Shown here piece by piece: positions 1-6,466 of a stretch of 18,925 nucleotides of DNA; position 1 is the stretch's first letter, and each line of letters starts with the position of its first letter. The DNA is from Kiritimatiellia bacterium (GTDB lineage Bacteria; Verrucomicrobiota; Kiritimatiellia; UBA8416; SLMC01), in contig SLMC01000317.1 in NCBI GenBank assembly GCA_007133745.1, positions 1 through 18,925 on the forward strand. The letters run 5' to 3'. The notes beneath the pieces were generated by a model. That model was given only the letters and a program-made list of their open reading frames with translations. It made no database searches and was not told the origin of the DNA. The translations under genes and the position numbers were made by a program.

Positions 1-37
1 CGTAATCCGGACGAGAAAGAGGGGATAAGAGATAGGG

Positions 38-61
38 GTGTACGAGTATGTGTACGAGTAC
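38..61. repeat. Short hexamer/12-bp tandem repeat
   Basis: Four consecutive hexamers are GTGTAC, GAGTAT, GTGTAC and GAGTAC, so a 12-bp unit occurs twice with one mismatch. It lies in the gene-free leader of the window. No function is evident. It is one of several short-period tracts in the intergenic DNA here. Confidence 0.6.
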
Positions 62-121
62 GGATAAGAAAACCTGCGGCATGGCAACGGTCTGTTTGGG
101 AACACCTTTTCGGATGGGGTC

Positions 122-212
122 GAGCTAGGGGCTAGGAGCTAGGGACTACGGACCAGGGACTAAGGACTAAAGACTAAGGACTAAGGACTAAGGACTAAGG
201 ACTAAGGACTAC
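122..212. repeat. Heptamer tandem repeat, 13 units, consensus GGACTAA
   Basis: Thirteen heptamers run in register. Positions 122-142 hold GAGCTAG, GGGCTAG, GAGCTAG; 143-156 hold GGACTAC, GGACCAG; 157-212 hold eight units of GGACTAA, with AGACTAA at 171-177 and GGACTAC at 206-212. The 3' units are nearly perfect and the 5' units diverged, as expected if the array expands at one end. It ends 32 nt before the start codon of the lipoprotein-sorting gene, so copy number could alter the leader of that gene. It resembles the heptanucleotide STRR arrays known from cyanobacteria in form only. Confidence 0.9.
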
Positions 213-244
213 GAAGAACGAAGGGTAGAGAAGGGAGGCTGGGC

Positions 245-1027
245 ATGAGACATGCAGTGGCGGGCGGAATGGTTGTTCTGGGTTTGTGGGCGGGCGGAGC
301 GATGCTTGCGTTGGGGCAGGAGGTGACTGGCAAGCAGATTGCCGAGCGCATTTACAATCGCGACGATGGCGCCGACAGCGTCTTCACGGTCAAGATGACG
401 CTGGTGGATCGGCGCGGACGCGAGCGCGAGCGGACGATGGTGACTTATTCCAAGGATGCGGAAGACGGTCTGGTCAATACGTTTATGCAGTTCGAGAGTC
501 CGGCGGACATCAAGGGGACGCGTTTTCTGACGCTGGAGCAACGGGGCGAGGATGATACGCAATATCTGTATATGCCCGCGCTCGGCCGTTCCCGTCGTAT
601 CGTAGGCGGGCAGCGCCAGCAAAGTTTCGTGAATACCGACTTCACGTTCGAGGATATGGAACGGCGCCATCCGGACGACGACCTTCACACGCTGAAGCGC
701 GAGGAAAAATTCAAGGAATGGGACTGCTATGTGATCGAGACCGTACCGGGCGAAGGCCGCGATTCCCAGTATTCCAAGTCTGTGGTTTGGATGGACAAGG
801 CCAGCGATGTGGTCGTCAAGGTGGATTTCTACGACCAGCGCGAGCGCCACGTCAAGCAGTTGCGGGTCAACAGGCTCGAGAAGAAGGACGGCATCTGGAC
901 CGCGATGGACACCGAAATGGAGAATTTGACGCGGGGGACCCGAACGCGTCTGGTGACGCTGGACGTGAAATACAACCAGGGGCTCGACGACAGCATGTTC
1001 ACGCTACGCCATCTCGAGGAAAAATGA
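245..1027 (+). CDS. Outer membrane lipoprotein-sorting protein (LolA-like)
   Basis: This 260-residue protein is probably periplasmic. An N-terminal signal peptide (hydrophobic residues about 5-24, ending ALGQ) is followed by a LolA-like fold, and the match is to the family named outer membrane lipoprotein-sorting protein (COG2834). Recognisable family features are the QIAERIYNRDDG start of the mature domain, an MPALGRSRRI segment near residues 115-124, and an LRVNRLEKKDGIWT segment in the second half. The start is supported by GGGAGG at 233-238, six bases before the ATG. In other bacteria this family is commonly next to an RND/MMPL exporter and a DUF1302 outer-membrane protein; the DUF1302-like gene follows here, so an RND/MMPL gene may lie just upstream of the window. 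The exact cargo is unknown. Confidence 0.85.
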   Translation: MRHAVAGGMVVLGLWAGGAMLALGQEVTGKQIAERIYNRDDGADSVFTVKMTLVDRRGRERERTMVTYSKDAEDGLVNTFMQFESPADIKGTRFLTLEQRGEDDTQYLYMPALGRSRRIVGGQRQQSFVNTDFTFEDMERRHPDDDLHTLKREEKFKEWDCYVIETVPGEGRDSQYSKSVVWMDKASDVVVKVDFYDQRERHVKQLRVNRLEKKDGIWTAMDTEMENLTRGTRTRLVTLDVKYNQGLDDSMFTLRHLEEK

Positions 1028-1136
1028 GGCGTTGTGCGGCAGCGCCGATGCGGATCGCGCCTTAGCGTGTGTCTTTTTAAGAGAGAAACTGCGAAACACG
1101 GGCATGCTCGAAAGTTCTTTCTCCGCAGAACAATTT

Positions 1137-1163
1137 TTTTCGCGCTTTTCGCGTGTTTCGTAG
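1137..1163. repeat. Nonamer tandem tract between T and A runs
   Basis: Three 9-nt units, TTTTCGCGC, TTTTCGCGT and GTTTCGTAG, follow each other. A run of seven T begins at 1134 and a run of nine A covers 1166-1174, so the outer T and A runs could also pair. A role is not evident; it sits between two genes of a likely envelope locus. Confidence 0.6.
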
Positions 1164-1198
1164 TTAAAAAAAAACACCAGTATCATCCCATAGCGTCT

Positions 1199-1372
1199 GG
1201 AATCATGGAATAGTGGAAGATTGGAGTGTTGGAAACTCTTGAAAGCCAATGGTCGGCCATTTGTCTTGCCTCGGACTTTCGCACAGTGCGTTGCATAATT
1301 TCCGAGAGAGGCAATCACGGTTTTCCGCTTGCTATCATTGTTCCAACATTCCCCCATTCCATTATTCCAATG
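1199..1372 (-). repeat. Dispersed ~170-bp semi-palindromic element, copy A
   Basis: The left arm is GGAAT-rich with an 8-nt period (GGAATCAT, GGAATAGT, GGAAGATT, GGAGTGTT). The right arm is its imperfect inverse (TTCCAACATT to ATTATTCCAATGG). At the centre is the palindrome CGCACAGTGCG (1280-1290). Read on the minus strand it aligns along its length with the element at 8238-8408, including the exact 15-mer at 1298-1312 (GCCTCTCTCGGAAAT on the minus strand), CTTTCGCAC at 1276-1284, TTTGTCTT at 1260-1267 and TGGTCGG at 1250-1256. It ends right at the start region of the outer-membrane barrel gene. Confidence 0.85.
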
Positions 1373-1374
1373 GG

Positions 1375-2817
1375 ATGACGGTGAAGAAAAGAGGGGGGGG
1401 TCGCAAGGTGACGCAAAGGAGAAAAAACAGACGCGGTTTTCATGCGCCAACCCGGTCGTGGCGGTTGAGCGTTCTTCTTTTGGCATGGGCTTTGCCGGGT
1501 GCGGGGTGGGCATTCGATGTCAACGACATGGATTGGAGTCTCAAGGGAGATGCGTTCGTCAAGGCGACGCGCGATCTCAAGCGGGACAGCGATCTTGAGG
1601 CGCGTCAGGCGCTGGACAGTCGGGCCCGGCTCGAGAATACGCTGCGTTTCGGCGATAGCGGCGTTATGGCGGCGCTGCACGGAGAGGCGCGTTACGAAGC
1701 GTTCGACATGCGGGAAGGGGGGAACTGGGATTTTCTGCTTCGGGAAGCCTATGCCGAATTCCGGCGCGAGACCTTCAATATCGGCTTGGGCCGCCAGATC
1801 GTCACATGGGGAAAGCTGGACGATATGATGATTCTGGACCAGCTTTCGCCGCAGGATTTCCGCTGGTTCGCCTTTTACACCAAGCAGGAACGCAAAATCC
1901 CCGTGTTCATGCTCAAAACCGGGTATTACGGCCCGCGCTATTCGATCGAGGGGGTCTTGATTCCGGTTTTCACGCCGTCGGAGATCGACTATTTCGGGAC
2001 CGACTGGGCGCTGTTCGGGCGCATGAAGGAAACCGTGGCCGGCGGGCCCTGGCCGGAGCCGGTCAAACAGATGGTCGGGTCGATCGACATTGACGACCGT
2101 ACGGCGGCCAATACGGCGGAGGGCGGAGTTCGGCTGCGGGCGACGGAAGGCCGTACCGACTACGCGTTGTATTACCTGTCTTATTACAACCGCTTGCCGG
2201 CCTTGCGCGAATACACGCCCGCTGGGCGCTTGACCAAGCAGTTTCTTTTTATGCCCGGCCCGGATACGTTGAGCGCGCTGGCGGCGGCGAATCCGACGGC
2301 TCGGGACTTGACCCTGGATGCCGGATACGAACGCGTACACGCGGTGGGCGTGGATTTCGAAACCGTGATGGGGTCGTACGGGGTGCGTGGCGAATGCGGA
2401 TTCTTTTCCGATTTGCCGTTCACCCGCGCGAGCGATTTGGCCTATGTTCGCAAAAAGACCTTGGCGGCCGGAATCGGCGTCGATTACACGACCTTCAACA
2501 ACCTGTACTGGAACGTGCAGGTGGTGGCCAACAAGATTTTGAACACCGAGGATTTGGTCGAGACCGAGTCGTTTTCGCAGGAAATCGTTTTGAATGTCAA
2601 CAGGGACTTCATGATGGGCGATTTGACTTTGGACTTCAGCGGAATCTATCAGATCACGGAGGGCGGCTGGATGGCACGCCCGGAAATGGCTTACACGATG
2701 CGGGCGGGACTGGATCTGATTTGCGGCCTGCTCTTGCTCGGCGGCGACGAGACATCCATGTTCGGCCGTTACAAGCACAAGGACCTGATTTACACCCAGC
2801 TTCGGTACCGGTTCTGA
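1375..2817 (+). CDS. DUF1302-like outer-membrane beta-barrel protein
   Basis: This is a 480-residue protein if read from ATG 1375. A basic N-terminus is followed by a hydrophobic signal core (SVLLLAWALPGAGWA, residues 32-46), with predicted cleavage before FDVND. The mature chain alternates polar and hydrophobic residues and ends LIYTQLRYRF; a C-terminal Phe is typical of outer-membrane barrels. The segments EAYAEFRRETFNIGLGRQIV and WGKLDDMMILDQLSPQD resemble DUF1302-family proteins, which often sit beside LolA-like proteins as here. The start is uncertain. ATG 1375 has no Shine-Dalgarno and abuts a repeat. GTG 1408 (residue 12) has GAGGGGGGGG (1391-1400) seven bases upstream and gives a more ordinary signal peptide. 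Substrate and export role are unknown. Confidence 0.78.
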   Translation: MTVKKRGGGRKVTQRRKNRRGFHAPTRSWRLSVLLLAWALPGAGWAFDVNDMDWSLKGDAFVKATRDLKRDSDLEARQALDSRARLENTLRFGDSGVMAALHGEARYEAFDMREGGNWDFLLREAYAEFRRETFNIGLGRQIVTWGKLDDMMILDQLSPQDFRWFAFYTKQERKIPVFMLKTGYYGPRYSIEGVLIPVFTPSEIDYFGTDWALFGRMKETVAGGPWPEPVKQMVGSIDIDDRTAANTAEGGVRLRATEGRTDYALYYLSYYNRLPALREYTPAGRLTKQFLFMPGPDTLSALAAANPTARDLTLDAGYERVHAVGVDFETVMGSYGVRGECGFFSDLPFTRASDLAYVRKKTLAAGIGVDYTTFNNLYWNVQVVANKILNTEDLVETESFSQEIVLNVNRDFMMGDLTLDFSGIYQITEGGWMARPEMAYTMRAGLDLICGLLLLGGDETSMFGRYKHKDLIYTQLRYRF

Positions 2818-2886
2818 CTCCAAATTTGCCGCTTGCATTCCGGCTCGGATTTTGGAAAAGTTCGCGTATTGAAGGATTGGTGCGGT

Positions 2887-2916
2887 TTGGTCGGGCTTGG
2901 TCCGCCTGCATATAAT
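2887..2916 (+). promoter_or_regulatory. Putative sigma-70 promoter for the NfeD-flotillin operon
   Basis: A perfect TATAAT lies at 2911-2916, with TTGGTC at 2887-2892 as a weak -35 box, 18 bp apart. It is the only consensus -10 noticed between the barrel gene and the NfeD-like gene, and lies about 55 bp upstream of the latter's start. The -35 box matches TTGACA at only its first three positions, so strength is uncertain. Confidence 0.5.
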
Positions 2917-2941
2917 CTGATCCCGTAGGTTCTATTAGTTT

Positions 2942-2956
2942 GCGGCCTTAGGCCGC
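2942..2956 (+). other. Perfect palindrome in the leader just before the NfeD-like gene RBS
   Basis: GCGGCCT, one T, then AGGCCGC form a 7-bp inverted repeat ending five bases before the GGGAGG ribosome-binding site. No T-run follows, so it is not an ordinary terminator. It could shield or expose the ribosome-binding site in the mRNA. A related smaller hairpin (GCGGC, TTT, GCCGC) lies at 13080-13092 upstream of fba. Confidence 0.4.
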
Positions 2957-2960
2957 CCCT

Positions 2961-2966
2961 GGGAGG
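2961..2966 (+). promoter_or_regulatory. Ribosome-binding site that favours a GTG start at 2973
   Basis: GGGAGG abuts ATG 2967 with no spacer but lies six bases before the in-frame GTG at 2973. Normal Shine-Dalgarno spacing therefore favours GTG 2973 as the start of the NfeD-like protein. Confidence 0.65.
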
Positions 2967-2972
2967 ATGCCC

Positions 2973-3593
2973 GTGAGCGCGTGGTGGGAGAGTTTGGACG
3001 GCTTGACCAGGGCCTTGTACGGGGTGGCGCTGTTTTTCAGCGTCTTGTTCGTTTGGCAACTGGCGGCTACGCTGTTGGGGCTGGGCGGCGATGCGGCGGA
3101 CGATGCTGACGCGACGGACGGCGATTTTTCGGATGCGGGCGACGACGCCGTTGAAACCATGACGGCTTTCAGGCTCTTGAGCATCCGTTCGATCATCACG
3201 TTTCTTACGCTTTTTTCCTGGGGTGGCGCTTTGTATTTGAGCGACGGTCGCAGTGCGCGCTACGCGATCGGAGTGTCCAGTTTGTGGGGGCTGTTCGGCA
3301 TGCTGTGCGTCGCCGGCCTTCTGTACGTGCTGCCGCGGCTGGCCCATACGGGCACCAAGAACATGGCGTCGGCGGTTGGCGCAAGCGGGCAAGTCTATTT
3401 GGATATTCCGGAAAACGGGGACGGGGAAGTGCGTGTGAATGTCAGCGGCATCGTGTCCTATGTCAAGGCGCGCGCGAAAGACGGACAGGCGCTCAAGGCT
3501 GGAACGCCGGTGGTGGTCGCGCGTCGGCTGAGTTCGACCCTGCTGGAAGTCGAGCGGATCAACGAAAGCAAAACACAGGGAGGTTCTTCATGA
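2973..3593 (+). CDS. NfeD-like membrane protein
   Basis: About 206 residues from GTG 2973; ATG 2967 would add two. One membrane segment lies near residues 15-36, then an acidic Asp/Ala-rich loop (about 40-60), two more membrane segments (about 72-92 and 98-120), and a C-terminal beta-rich domain (about 133-198) with the NfeD OB-fold pattern: GASGQVYLDIPENGDGEVRV, then GTPVVVARRLSSTLLEVER. NfeD proteins with this short architecture are known partners of flotillins (for example YuaF with YuaG/FloT in Bacillus). That fits, because its stop codon overlaps the flotillin start by 4 nt (ATGA), suggesting translational coupling. No ClpP-class protease domain is present, so it belongs with the short NfeD type. 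It is probably an inner-membrane protein. Confidence 0.85.
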   Translation: MSAWWESLDGLTRALYGVALFFSVLFVWQLAATLLGLGGDAADDADATDGDFSDAGDDAVETMTAFRLLSIRSIITFLTLFSWGGALYLSDGRSARYAIGVSSLWGLFGMLCVAGLLYVLPRLAHTGTKNMASAVGASGQVYLDIPENGDGEVRVNVSGIVSYVKARAKDGQALKAGTPVVVARRLSSTLLEVERINESKTQGGSS

Positions 3594-5113
3594 GCATGAC
3601 AGCGTTGCATTCGGCCATGACGGCGCTTGCGCAAGCCGGGGGCGGGCGGAGGGGCGGGGCGCCGGTGGGTCTTATTTTGGCCTTGATTCTCGGGGCGACG
3701 GCTATCGTGCTGATTATGAGTTTCGCCAAGCGCTATATGCGCTGTCCGTCGAACAAGATTCTTGTGATTTACGGCAAGACGGGGAGCGGGGTCGCCCGGT
3801 GCATTCACGGCGGCGCCGCCTTCGTGTGGCCTTTGTTTCAATCGTGCGCCTACCTTGATCTCGAGCCGTTCGTGGTGCCGATCGACTTGAAAAGCGCGCT
3901 GTCTTCCGAAAACATTCGCGTCACGGTTCCCACGACCGTGACCGCCGCCATTTCGACCGATCGGGGCGTCATGGAAAACGCGGCCATTCGTTTGCTCGGT
4001 CTCTCGGATCAGCAGATTCGCGATCAGGCGCAGGACATCATTCTCGGTCAGATGCGCGCGGTGATCGCCACGATGAAGATCGAGGAGATCAACCAGGACC
4101 GTCAGGCGTTTCTCTCTAAGGTCAACGAGGCGGTCTCGGGCGAGCTGGAAAAAATCGGGTTGCAATTGATCAACGTCAATATTCGCGATATCGAAGACGA
4201 TTCCGGTTACATTGTCGCCCTGGGTCGCCGTGCCGCCGCCGAGGCGATCAACCAGGCCAATGTCGATGTGGCCGAACAGGAGAAGATGGGGGAGACCGGC
4301 GTGGCCGCGCGACAGCGCGACCAGCGCACAGCGGTTGCGGCCTCCATGGCCGAAGCGGAGATTGGCGAAGCCGAGGCCGACCGCAATCGCCGTTCGCGCG
4401 CGTCGCAACTGAACGCCGAGGCGGTTCAGGCGGAAACGGAAGCCGACTCCCGCAAGGCGGAGTATCAGGCCAACCAGCGCGTGGCCGAGGAAGCGGCGCG
4501 CAATCGCGCGGAATCGGCCGCTCGCGACGCCGACGGCGCGATTCGCGTGGCTCAGGAAGTAGCCGAGGAAAAGGCCGAGGAGGCGCGTGCGGAACGCGAA
4601 AAGGCGCGCCTGAACGCCGAGGTCATCGTGCCGGCCAATATTGATCGGGATCGCGTGATTATTGCCGCCGACGCGGCTCGCGAGCAGGCGGTTCGGGTGG
4701 CCAAGGGCGAAGCCGAAGCGGCTCTGGCGAAGATGCGGGCGGAAGGCGAAGGCGTAAAGGCCATTCTTGCCGGCAAGGCGGCCGGCTATCAGGCGCTGGT
4801 GCAATCCTGCGCCACGGCGCAACAGGCGGCGTCCTTGCTGCTTATCGAAAAGCTGCAGGACATCGCCGAAATTCAGGCGCAAGCCATTCAGGATCTGCCT
4901 ATCGAAAAAATCGTCGTTTGGGACGGCGGCGGCCAGAATGGCGGCATTGCCGGTCTGGGCCAGCGACTCATGGGCGCTTTGCCGCCCATGCATGAACTGG
5001 CGCGTCAAATCGGATTGGAGCTGCCGGATTATCTCGGGAAGACCGCCGGAGTCGGCGTTGCCACCGCGCCGCCCGAGGCCAAGTCCGATGCGGCCGGGCA
5101 GGACTCGGCCTGA
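3590..5113 (+). CDS. Flotillin family (SPFH/band 7) membrane scaffold protein
   Basis: This 507-residue protein has one N-terminal membrane segment (about 26-46) and an SPFH domain (about 50-210) containing VPIDLKSALSSENIRVTVPT and an EKIGLQLINVNIRDIED segment typical of flotillins. A long Ala/Glu/Arg-rich coiled coil follows (about 215-450), then a Gly-rich tail with PIEKIVVWDGGGQNGG. Flotillins oligomerise at the inner membrane and organise microdomains. It is closest in type to YuaG/FloT because of the coiled coil and the NfeD partner. The start is ATG 3590, preceded by GGGAGG at 3578-3583 and overlapping the upstream stop. The TerB-like gene begins 34 nt after its stop, so the three probably share a transcript. 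Confidence 0.93.
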   Translation: MSMTALHSAMTALAQAGGGRRGGAPVGLILALILGATAIVLIMSFAKRYMRCPSNKILVIYGKTGSGVARCIHGGAAFVWPLFQSCAYLDLEPFVVPIDLKSALSSENIRVTVPTTVTAAISTDRGVMENAAIRLLGLSDQQIRDQAQDIILGQMRAVIATMKIEEINQDRQAFLSKVNEAVSGELEKIGLQLINVNIRDIEDDSGYIVALGRRAAAEAINQANVDVAEQEKMGETGVAARQRDQRTAVAASMAEAEIGEAEADRNRRSRASQLNAEAVQAETEADSRKAEYQANQRVAEEAARNRAESAARDADGAIRVAQEVAEEKAEEARAEREKARLNAEVIVPANIDRDRVIIAADAAREQAVRVAKGEAEAALAKMRAEGEGVKAILAGKAAGYQALVQSCATAQQAASLLLIEKLQDIAEIQAQAIQDLPIEKIVVWDGGGQNGGIAGLGQRLMGALPPMHELARQIGLELPDYLGKTAGVGVATAPPEAKSDAAGQDSA

Positions 5114-5147
5114 TTATTGACGTCGCCCACTGAACAACGGATGAATC

Positions 5148-6278
5148 ATGGATTCTTTGGCTAAAGCGGAGCGGGTGGCCTATCTGGCCAATGTGCTTGC
5201 GATCGCCGCGCACGCAGGCGAAATAGGCCCTGAAGAAGCGCGCGTGATTGAACATGTCGCCGCCCGCGTGGCGGCGACCGATGCGGACATGGAGGCGGCT
5301 CGTCATTTGCAGGAAAGCGGGCATTACAAAATGGCGCTGATGCGCGATCAGCGCATCCGCATGGCGAACTTGGAAGACATGGTGCTGGTCGCGCTGGCCG
5401 ACGGAACGATTCGGGAAGCCGAATCGGCTCCAATCGAAAAATTGGCCGGAGCCATGCGCTACTCTCAGGTCGATATCGAAATGGCGGTTCGGCGAGCGAA
5501 GCAGCGTTTGCGAAAACTCGCAAACCAGCCGTCGCGGCCGACGGCGGCCCCGAAGACCGTTGCGACTCGGCGACGCCCGGCCCGAACCGTGTCGCGACCG
5601 GATCCGAAAAGCGGGCCGCCGCCTCCGTTGCCCGTGCCGCCCAATGCCGAGGAAGCGATCGATCAGCCGGAATCCGAATCCGAAGCCGAACCGGATGCGA
5701 AGATGGCAGAGAAACAGCATGCTCGGGAATCGTTGCCCGCCGAACCCGAAGCCGATTCGGTTTCGCAAGATGAAGAGGCGTTGATTCTGGCCGCGTGTAT
5801 CGAGGCGCGCAACGCCGCCGCGAATCCGGATGCCCATTGTTTCGGCGTGGGCGATGCCTCGCTCAATATTTGGGGTTGTTGCATGGCTCGCATGCCATGG
5901 GCCGCAGGCCAGAATTGGCTTTCTCTCGGAACGTTCCGCAGCGACAACGTTTTCGAGTTCGATCGCGACGCCATCCGCCGCGAGGTTGTTCAGGCCTTAC
6001 GGCCGGTCGCGAGTTGCCCCTGCCTGCAGGCCGAGACCGTCGGGAAGGCGATCGATTGCATGCCGTCCCGCGCCCGTGTCGGGCCGCGCTGGGTTCGTCG
6101 CCCCGCGAAGCCGGACGGCACAGGGGTTGTGCTGAACGTCCGCGAACGCGTTCACGGGTGCGAGGTATGCAGTCGGCGCAGGGTGGAGGGGCTGGACCCT
6201 GTCGGCGTTGGGGAGGCGCGCCGTATCGTCCGCGACGTCTGTCGCGCAGTCAATCGTCCGCCGCTCGCTTTTCCCTGA
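5148..6278 (+). CDS. TerB-like domain protein with Cys-rich C-terminal domain
   Basis: This is a 376-residue, probably cytosolic protein. Residues about 1-125 are all-helical and fit the TerB/DUF533-like family: LANVLAIAAHAGEIGPEEARVI and later ANLEDMVLVALADGTIREAE, with paired acidic and glycine turns like those of tellurite-resistance TerB. A Pro/Arg/Glu linker follows (126-208). The C-terminal domain (209-376) is not one I recognise. It has ten Cys (217, 231, 244, 245, 290, 292, 304, 338, 341, 365), including CC, CPC and CEVC arrangements, and the motif NIWGCCMARMPW, so metal binding is plausible but unproven. No strong Shine-Dalgarno precedes ATG 5148. Position after NfeD and flotillin suggests a peripheral partner of that scaffold. 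TerB function in general is poorly defined. Confidence 0.75.
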   Translation: MDSLAKAERVAYLANVLAIAAHAGEIGPEEARVIEHVAARVAATDADMEAARHLQESGHYKMALMRDQRIRMANLEDMVLVALADGTIREAESAPIEKLAGAMRYSQVDIEMAVRRAKQRLRKLANQPSRPTAAPKTVATRRRPARTVSRPDPKSGPPPPLPVPPNAEEAIDQPESESEAEPDAKMAEKQHARESLPAEPEADSVSQDEEALILAACIEARNAAANPDAHCFGVGDASLNIWGCCMARMPWAAGQNWLSLGTFRSDNVFEFDRDAIRREVVQALRPVASCPCLQAETVGKAIDCMPSRARVGPRWVRRPAKPDGTGVVLNVRERVHGCEVCSRRRVEGLDPVGVGEARRIVRDVCRAVNRPPLAFP

Positions 6279-6345
6279 GAAGCTCGCGCGGTCAGGGGGA
6301 CTGCCGGGAATGGCGCTTAGATTAGTTTCTGTTGCGGAAAGGCTG

Positions 6346-6371
6346 CGGACGACACGGAGGTCGTCCCTCCA
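6346..6371 (-). repeat. REP-like GGAG-hairpin element, copy 1
   Basis: Read on the minus strand this is TGGAG, stem GGACGAC (6347-6353 on the opposite strand), loop CTCCGT, stem GTCGTCC, then G. The GGAG tetranucleotide is complementary to CTCC in the loop. It is 23/26 identical to 13028-13053. It pairs with the inverted copy at 6401-6426. GGAG or GTAG followed by a hairpin is the known layout of REP elements mobilised by RAYT (TnpA-REP) transposases. No such transposase gene is in the window. Confidence 0.7.
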
Positions 6372-6400
6372 TTGCAAAAACAAAGCGATTTCAAGGGGTT

Positions 6401-6426
6401 TGGAGGGTCGGGCTCCGTACCGACCG
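6401..6426 (+). repeat. REP-like GGAG-hairpin element, copy 2
   Basis: TGGAG is followed by stem GGTCGG (6406-6411), loop GCTCCGTA and stem CCGACC (6420-6425). The architecture, 26-nt length and CTCCGT loop match copy 1, but both stem arms differ in a way that keeps pairing. It lies inverted 29 nt from copy 1, giving an 81-bp unit (6346-6426) like a bacterial interspersed mosaic element. It sits 40 nt upstream of the phosphoesterase start codon. Confidence 0.65.
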
Positions 6427-6466
6427 CTTCCCGCAACCGCAACAACGTAAGGGAACGAACACTTTT

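Larger units (their letters stand above)
1028..1374. other. Gene-free stretch dominated by repeats
   Basis: No credible gene or clear promoter was found in these 347 bases. They hold a nonamer tract flanked by T7 and A9 runs (1134-1174) and a copy of the 170-bp semi-palindromic element (1199-1372). A separated inverted pair, CGAAACACG at 1092-1100 and CGTGTTTCG at 1152-1160, could form a loose hairpin, but no clear rho-independent terminator follows the upstream gene. Confidence 0.6.

Noticed and set aside
122..212. CRISPR array
   Set aside because: The repeats are heptamers directly abutting with no spacers.
1141..1174. Rho-independent terminator after the lipoprotein-sorting gene
   Set aside because: The CGCG stem is only 4 bp and the T-run precedes it on the plus strand, which is the wrong side for termination of the upstream gene.
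1249..1374. Upstream extension of the barrel protein to ATG 1249
   Set aside because: The extra 42 residues translate the dispersed repeat element and would bury the signal peptide.
1315..2838. A long minus-strand frame opposite the outer-membrane barrel gene
   Set aside because: The plus strand has a signal peptide, barrel pattern and terminal Phe; the minus frame is His/Arg/Gln-rich with no domain. Similar minus frames at 3458-5008 and 6485-7828 were dropped for the same reason.
6332..6466. Upstream extension of the phosphoesterase to ATG 6332
   Set aside because: The added codons run through the inverted REP-like pair, whereas ATG 6467 directly begins the conserved SDIH-containing domain.
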